Assembly (NCBI GenBank): GCA_018829465.1
Contig: JAHJTN010000006.1
Coordinates: 215,273 to 279,272 of the forward strand
Source: Bacteroidota bacterium
GTDB taxonomy: Bacteria > Bacteroidota > Bacteroidia > Flavobacteriales > Flavobacteriaceae
Reading direction: 5' to 3'
DNA: 64,000 nucleotides
Positions 62,708 to 64,000 of this stretch are shown one piece after another; the stretch's first letter is position 1; every line of letters starts with the position of its first letter. Both the position numbers and the translations under genes were made by a program. Under the pieces are notes generated by a model. It saw only the letters and a list, made by a program, of their open reading frames with translations. It was not told where the DNA came from and ran no database searches.

Positions 62708-62929
62708 ATGAAGGCAAAAAATATATTCATAGTCCATCCGCAGACAAGTGAACAAGTTTCGGCTTTAAAAGCCTTTATGCAGGCTCTCAAAATCAAGTTT
62801 GAGGTTTCTAAGGAAGATAAGCCTTATAACTCAGCGTTTGTGGAGAAAATCGAAAAAAGTAGGCAGGATTACAAAGATGGTAAAGGAACCGTGATGACTA
62901 TGGATGACCTCAATGGTTTATGGAAATAG
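62708..62929 (+). CDS. antitoxin, DUF2683-like (partner of a truncated Txe/YoeB-type toxin)
   Basis: The 73-residue protein starts MKAKNIFIVHPQTSEQVSAL and ends MDDLNGLWK. N-terminal strand, helix and acidic C-terminus match small antitoxins paired with Txe/YoeB toxins. TACTTTTG at 62695-62702 matches the -7 box just before the ATG. Its stop overlaps the toxin ATG (ATGG-AAATAG, 10 nt), typical of a TA pair. The antitoxin is intact; the toxin is cut off by a repeat. Confidence 0.7.
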   Translation: MKAKNIFIVHPQTSEQVSALKAFMQALKIKFEVSKEDKPYNSAFVEKIEKSRQDYKDGKGTVMTMDDLNGLWK

Positions 62930-63030
62930 TATTTTTACCCGATGCCAAAAGGGATTTAGATTTTTGGGTAAAAACGGGCAATAAATCCATTGTTAAAAAA
63001 ATTACTCAACCCGATAGCGCGGACTTGTAG
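62920..63030 (+). pseudogene. Txe/YoeB-like toxin, truncated by a repeat insertion
   Basis: The frame begins MEIVFLPDAKRDLDFWVKTG, continues NKSIVKKITQ, and then passes into the family R repeat, where TTG-TAG ends it after 36 codons. Txe/YoeB toxins are about 85 residues, ribosome-dependent mRNA interferases whose catalytic residues lie in the missing C-terminal part. The junction falls exactly at the repeat's CCGATAGC start at 63011. No continuation of the toxin is seen beyond the repeat. Confidence 0.75.
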
Positions 63031-63120
63031 TCCGTGCGATGCCCATCCGGATATTGACATTTATAATTTCTACGCACCTTCGCTTTCTTTCAAAAATAGT
63101 AAAAAATCTTTTAGTTTGCT
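63011..63120 (+). repeat. REP-like element family R, full copy
   Basis: Begins CCGATAGCGC, then the hairpin GGACTTGTAGTCC with flanking GC/GC, then GTGCGATGCCCATCCGG, TTTCTACGCACC, CTTTCTTTCAAAAATAGTA and ends TTTTAGTTTGCT. About 110 bp, taken as the reference copy. It provides the stop codon of the truncated toxin on the left and, on the minus strand, the last codons and stop of the YcxB-like ORF on the right. Confidence 0.85.
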
Positions 63121-63689
63121 CCTAAGTCGGGAGACTTTGAAGAACCAGAGATCTTACCACTTTTTTTTAATGCTTTGGACGGAAAACCTTGTGCAATAAC
63201 AAAACCTTTTCTAATAATTTTTTCTTCTGGCACAAACTTATCAAGTTCGTCGCACAATAAGCAAGTGACAACAAATGAGCCCTTAGAAGTCTTCAATATG
63301 CAATAATAATAGTCTAGCCAAAACGAGTAAACTTGTTTATTTTTGTGAACTGGTATTGAAGTATAAAATGTTAAACTTTCAATATCTTCTTCTTTGAAAA
63401 ATACACTTTTAAAACCTTTTGTGTAAACAAATTCTTTTTTCTCAGGCGTCAAAGTAAGTAGCACGTCTTTGTTGATTTTATAATAGTTAGAAAAAAAGAT
63501 GAATAATGGTAAGTAAAAAGTAAACGATTGAATGAATATGATTATCACAAGCCATTTAAAAAAGAATAAGATATTTTCATCTAAATAAACAGTAAACCCA
63601 GCTACTAAAATTAAATCAATGAGTATAGCTATAATCAGCGGTCTAATTAAATATTTTTTTATTGAGTCTTTTGAAATTTTAAAATCCAT
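63111..63689 (-). CDS. YcxB-like membrane protein (C-terminus altered by repeat?)
   Basis: The 192-residue protein has two membrane helices near the N-terminus (PLIIAILIDLILVAGFTVYL and FFKWLVIIIFIQSFTFYLPL). A cytosolic PH-like beta domain follows (KKEFVYTKGFKSVFFKEEDI; YCILKTSKGSFVVTCLL) of the YcxB-like type. The last codons (LGAN and stop) lie in the family R repeat, so the original C-terminus may have been replaced. The ATG overlaps by 11 nt the end of an upstream gene fragment (63679-63849), implying they were one operon. Function is unknown; an immunity-like role is speculation. Confidence 0.6.
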   Translation of the reverse strand: MDFKISKDSIKKYLIRPLIIAILIDLILVAGFTVYLDENILFFFKWLVIIIFIQSFTFYLPLFIFFSNYYKINKDVLLTLTPEKKEFVYTKGFKSVFFKEEDIESLTFYTSIPVHKNKQVYSFWLDYYYCILKTSKGSFVVTCLLCDELDKFVPEEKIIRKGFVIAQGFPSKALKKSGKISGSSKSPDLGAN

Positions 63690-63849
63690 CTCCTGCTAAA
63701 AAAAATTCTATACTCTCGTTTGATAATGTTTGCCGAGCCATTTTTATGTTGCCGTTTTGATCAACACTTTGATGGCTCCTAAGTGCTTCGGCGTTATATT
63801 TTCTGCCAAATATTACCGCATCGTAATATTGCTCGGCGGTATAAAAAAG
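63679..63849 (-). pseudogene. C-terminal gene fragment, 5' part missing
   Basis: Minus-strand frame FYTAEQYYDAVIFGRKYNAE, AEALRSHQSVDQNGNIKMAR and on to FLAGDGF-stop runs from the repeat at 63851 down to 63679. It has no start codon of its own. Protein-like composition and an 11-nt overlap with the next ORF mark it as the tail of a larger gene. The tail-plus-small-membrane-protein layout resembles polymorphic toxin/immunity cassettes, but no toxin family was recognised. Confidence 0.5.
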
Positions 63850-63850
63850 T

Positions 63851-63905
63851 CCGATAGCGCGGACTTGTAGTCCGTGCGATGCCCATCCGGTTTTAATTTC
63901 TGCTC
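63851..63905 (+). repeat. REP-like element family R, 3'-truncated copy
   Basis: CCGATAGCGC, hairpin GGACTTGTAGTCC, GATGCCCATCCGG identical to 63011-63050, then TTTTAATTTCTGCTCATA, which departs from the reference copy. It marks the breakpoint of the fragment to its left. The remaining 63906-64000 has only the small palindrome listed next. Confidence 0.8.
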
Positions 63906-63968
63906 ATAATCCAAATTTAACAAAATAAGTTTTTGCCTACAATAAGCTTTTCTTTTTATTATTACCAC

Positions 63969-63981
63969 ACGATGCAATCGT
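63969..63981. repeat. short palindrome ACGAT-GCA-ATCGT
   Basis: Perfect 5-bp arms in a GC-rich context (ending GGTAGCGGGGG). It looks like the edge of another REP-type element that continues past the window; too little is visible to classify it. Confidence 0.35.
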
Positions 63982-64000
63982 ACGGTAGCGGGGGTTAGCA

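Noticed and set aside
1..64000. CRISPR array, integrase-bounded prophage, rRNA operon, origin of replication
   Set aside because: No regularly spaced repeats, phage genes, rRNA signatures or DnaA-box clusters were seen anywhere in the window.

Overview
The window reads as chromosomal DNA of a member of Bacteroidota, most likely class Flavobacteriia. The evidence is a gliding-motility ABC ATPase (GldA), a DUF2723 membrane protein, a type III glutamine synthetase, Alternative complex III next to a heme-copper oxidase, bL21 with the C-terminal extension seen in this phylum, many DUF3857/DUF4136/DUF4296 proteins, and promoters of the form TTG-N(17-23)-TANNTTTG. Shine-Dalgarno sites are nearly absent. 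Almost all genes are ordinary vertically inherited functions. The accessory signal sits in small dispersed repeats, in two broken toxin-antitoxin (TA) modules and at the right edge.

Layout. 0.2-8.6 kb (minus): a MazG-like pyrophosphohydrolase and four tandem DUF3857/transglutaminase-fold secreted proteins. Only one of the four keeps a Cys-His-Asp triad. 8.7-10.1 kb: dtd and rsgA. 10.2-11.15 kb: a small island between imperfect 30-bp direct repeats, with a VapBC-like module whose toxin has an in-frame stop and a repeat copy shared with the right end. 11.2-15.4 kb (minus): an aromatic amino acid operon, pheA - aminotransferase - tyrA - DAHP synthase/chorismate mutase, preceded by a Phe/Tyr-rich leader peptide and an intrinsic terminator, i.e. 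a classical attenuator. 15.5-21.2 kb: gldA, a DUF4136 lipoprotein, tRNA-Gln, DUF2723, a polysaccharide deacetylase. 21.3-27.2 kb (minus): glnN, a Na+/Ca2+ exchanger, nadB, nadA. 27.3-31 kb: DUF3109, a VOC protein, an Lrp regulator, a saccharopine dehydrogenase, DUF423. 31-32.4 kb: rpmA, rplU, tRNA-Phe.

32.5-37.9 kb (plus): coaX, an outer-membrane barrel, a TPR protein, LptC, a small membrane protein and a CorC/HlyC-type protein, tightly packed. 37.9-39.8 kb (minus): an RsuA/RluB-family protein lacking the catalytic Asp, and ruvB. 39.9-51 kb (minus): actABCDEF followed by cytochrome oxidase subunits II and I, a complete quinol-to-oxygen branch in one transcription unit. 51.5-55.8 kb: a SPOR-like protein, a polyprenol-phosphate mannosyltransferase-like enzyme, dihydroorotase, a DUF4296 lipoprotein, a polyprenyl synthetase. 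55.9-62.6 kb (plus): a TetR-regulated RND efflux operon with a 14-bp-arm palindrome over its promoter. 62.6-64 kb: repeats, an antitoxin with a truncated Txe/YoeB-like toxin, a YcxB-like membrane protein and an orphan C-terminal gene fragment.

The least explained structure is a family of about 90-150 bp elements in five copies (13.2, 16.5, 28.9, 51.05 and 52.95 kb). Each copy ends at, or within a few bases of, the start codon of an unrelated gene. The elements carry an inverted repeat with compensatory changes between copies and a short open frame starting ATGAAAC; in four of five it stops about 9-15 nt before the real start codon. A second family (about 110 bp, with a GGACTTGTAGTCC hairpin) occurs in four copies, one of which interrupts a toxin gene.
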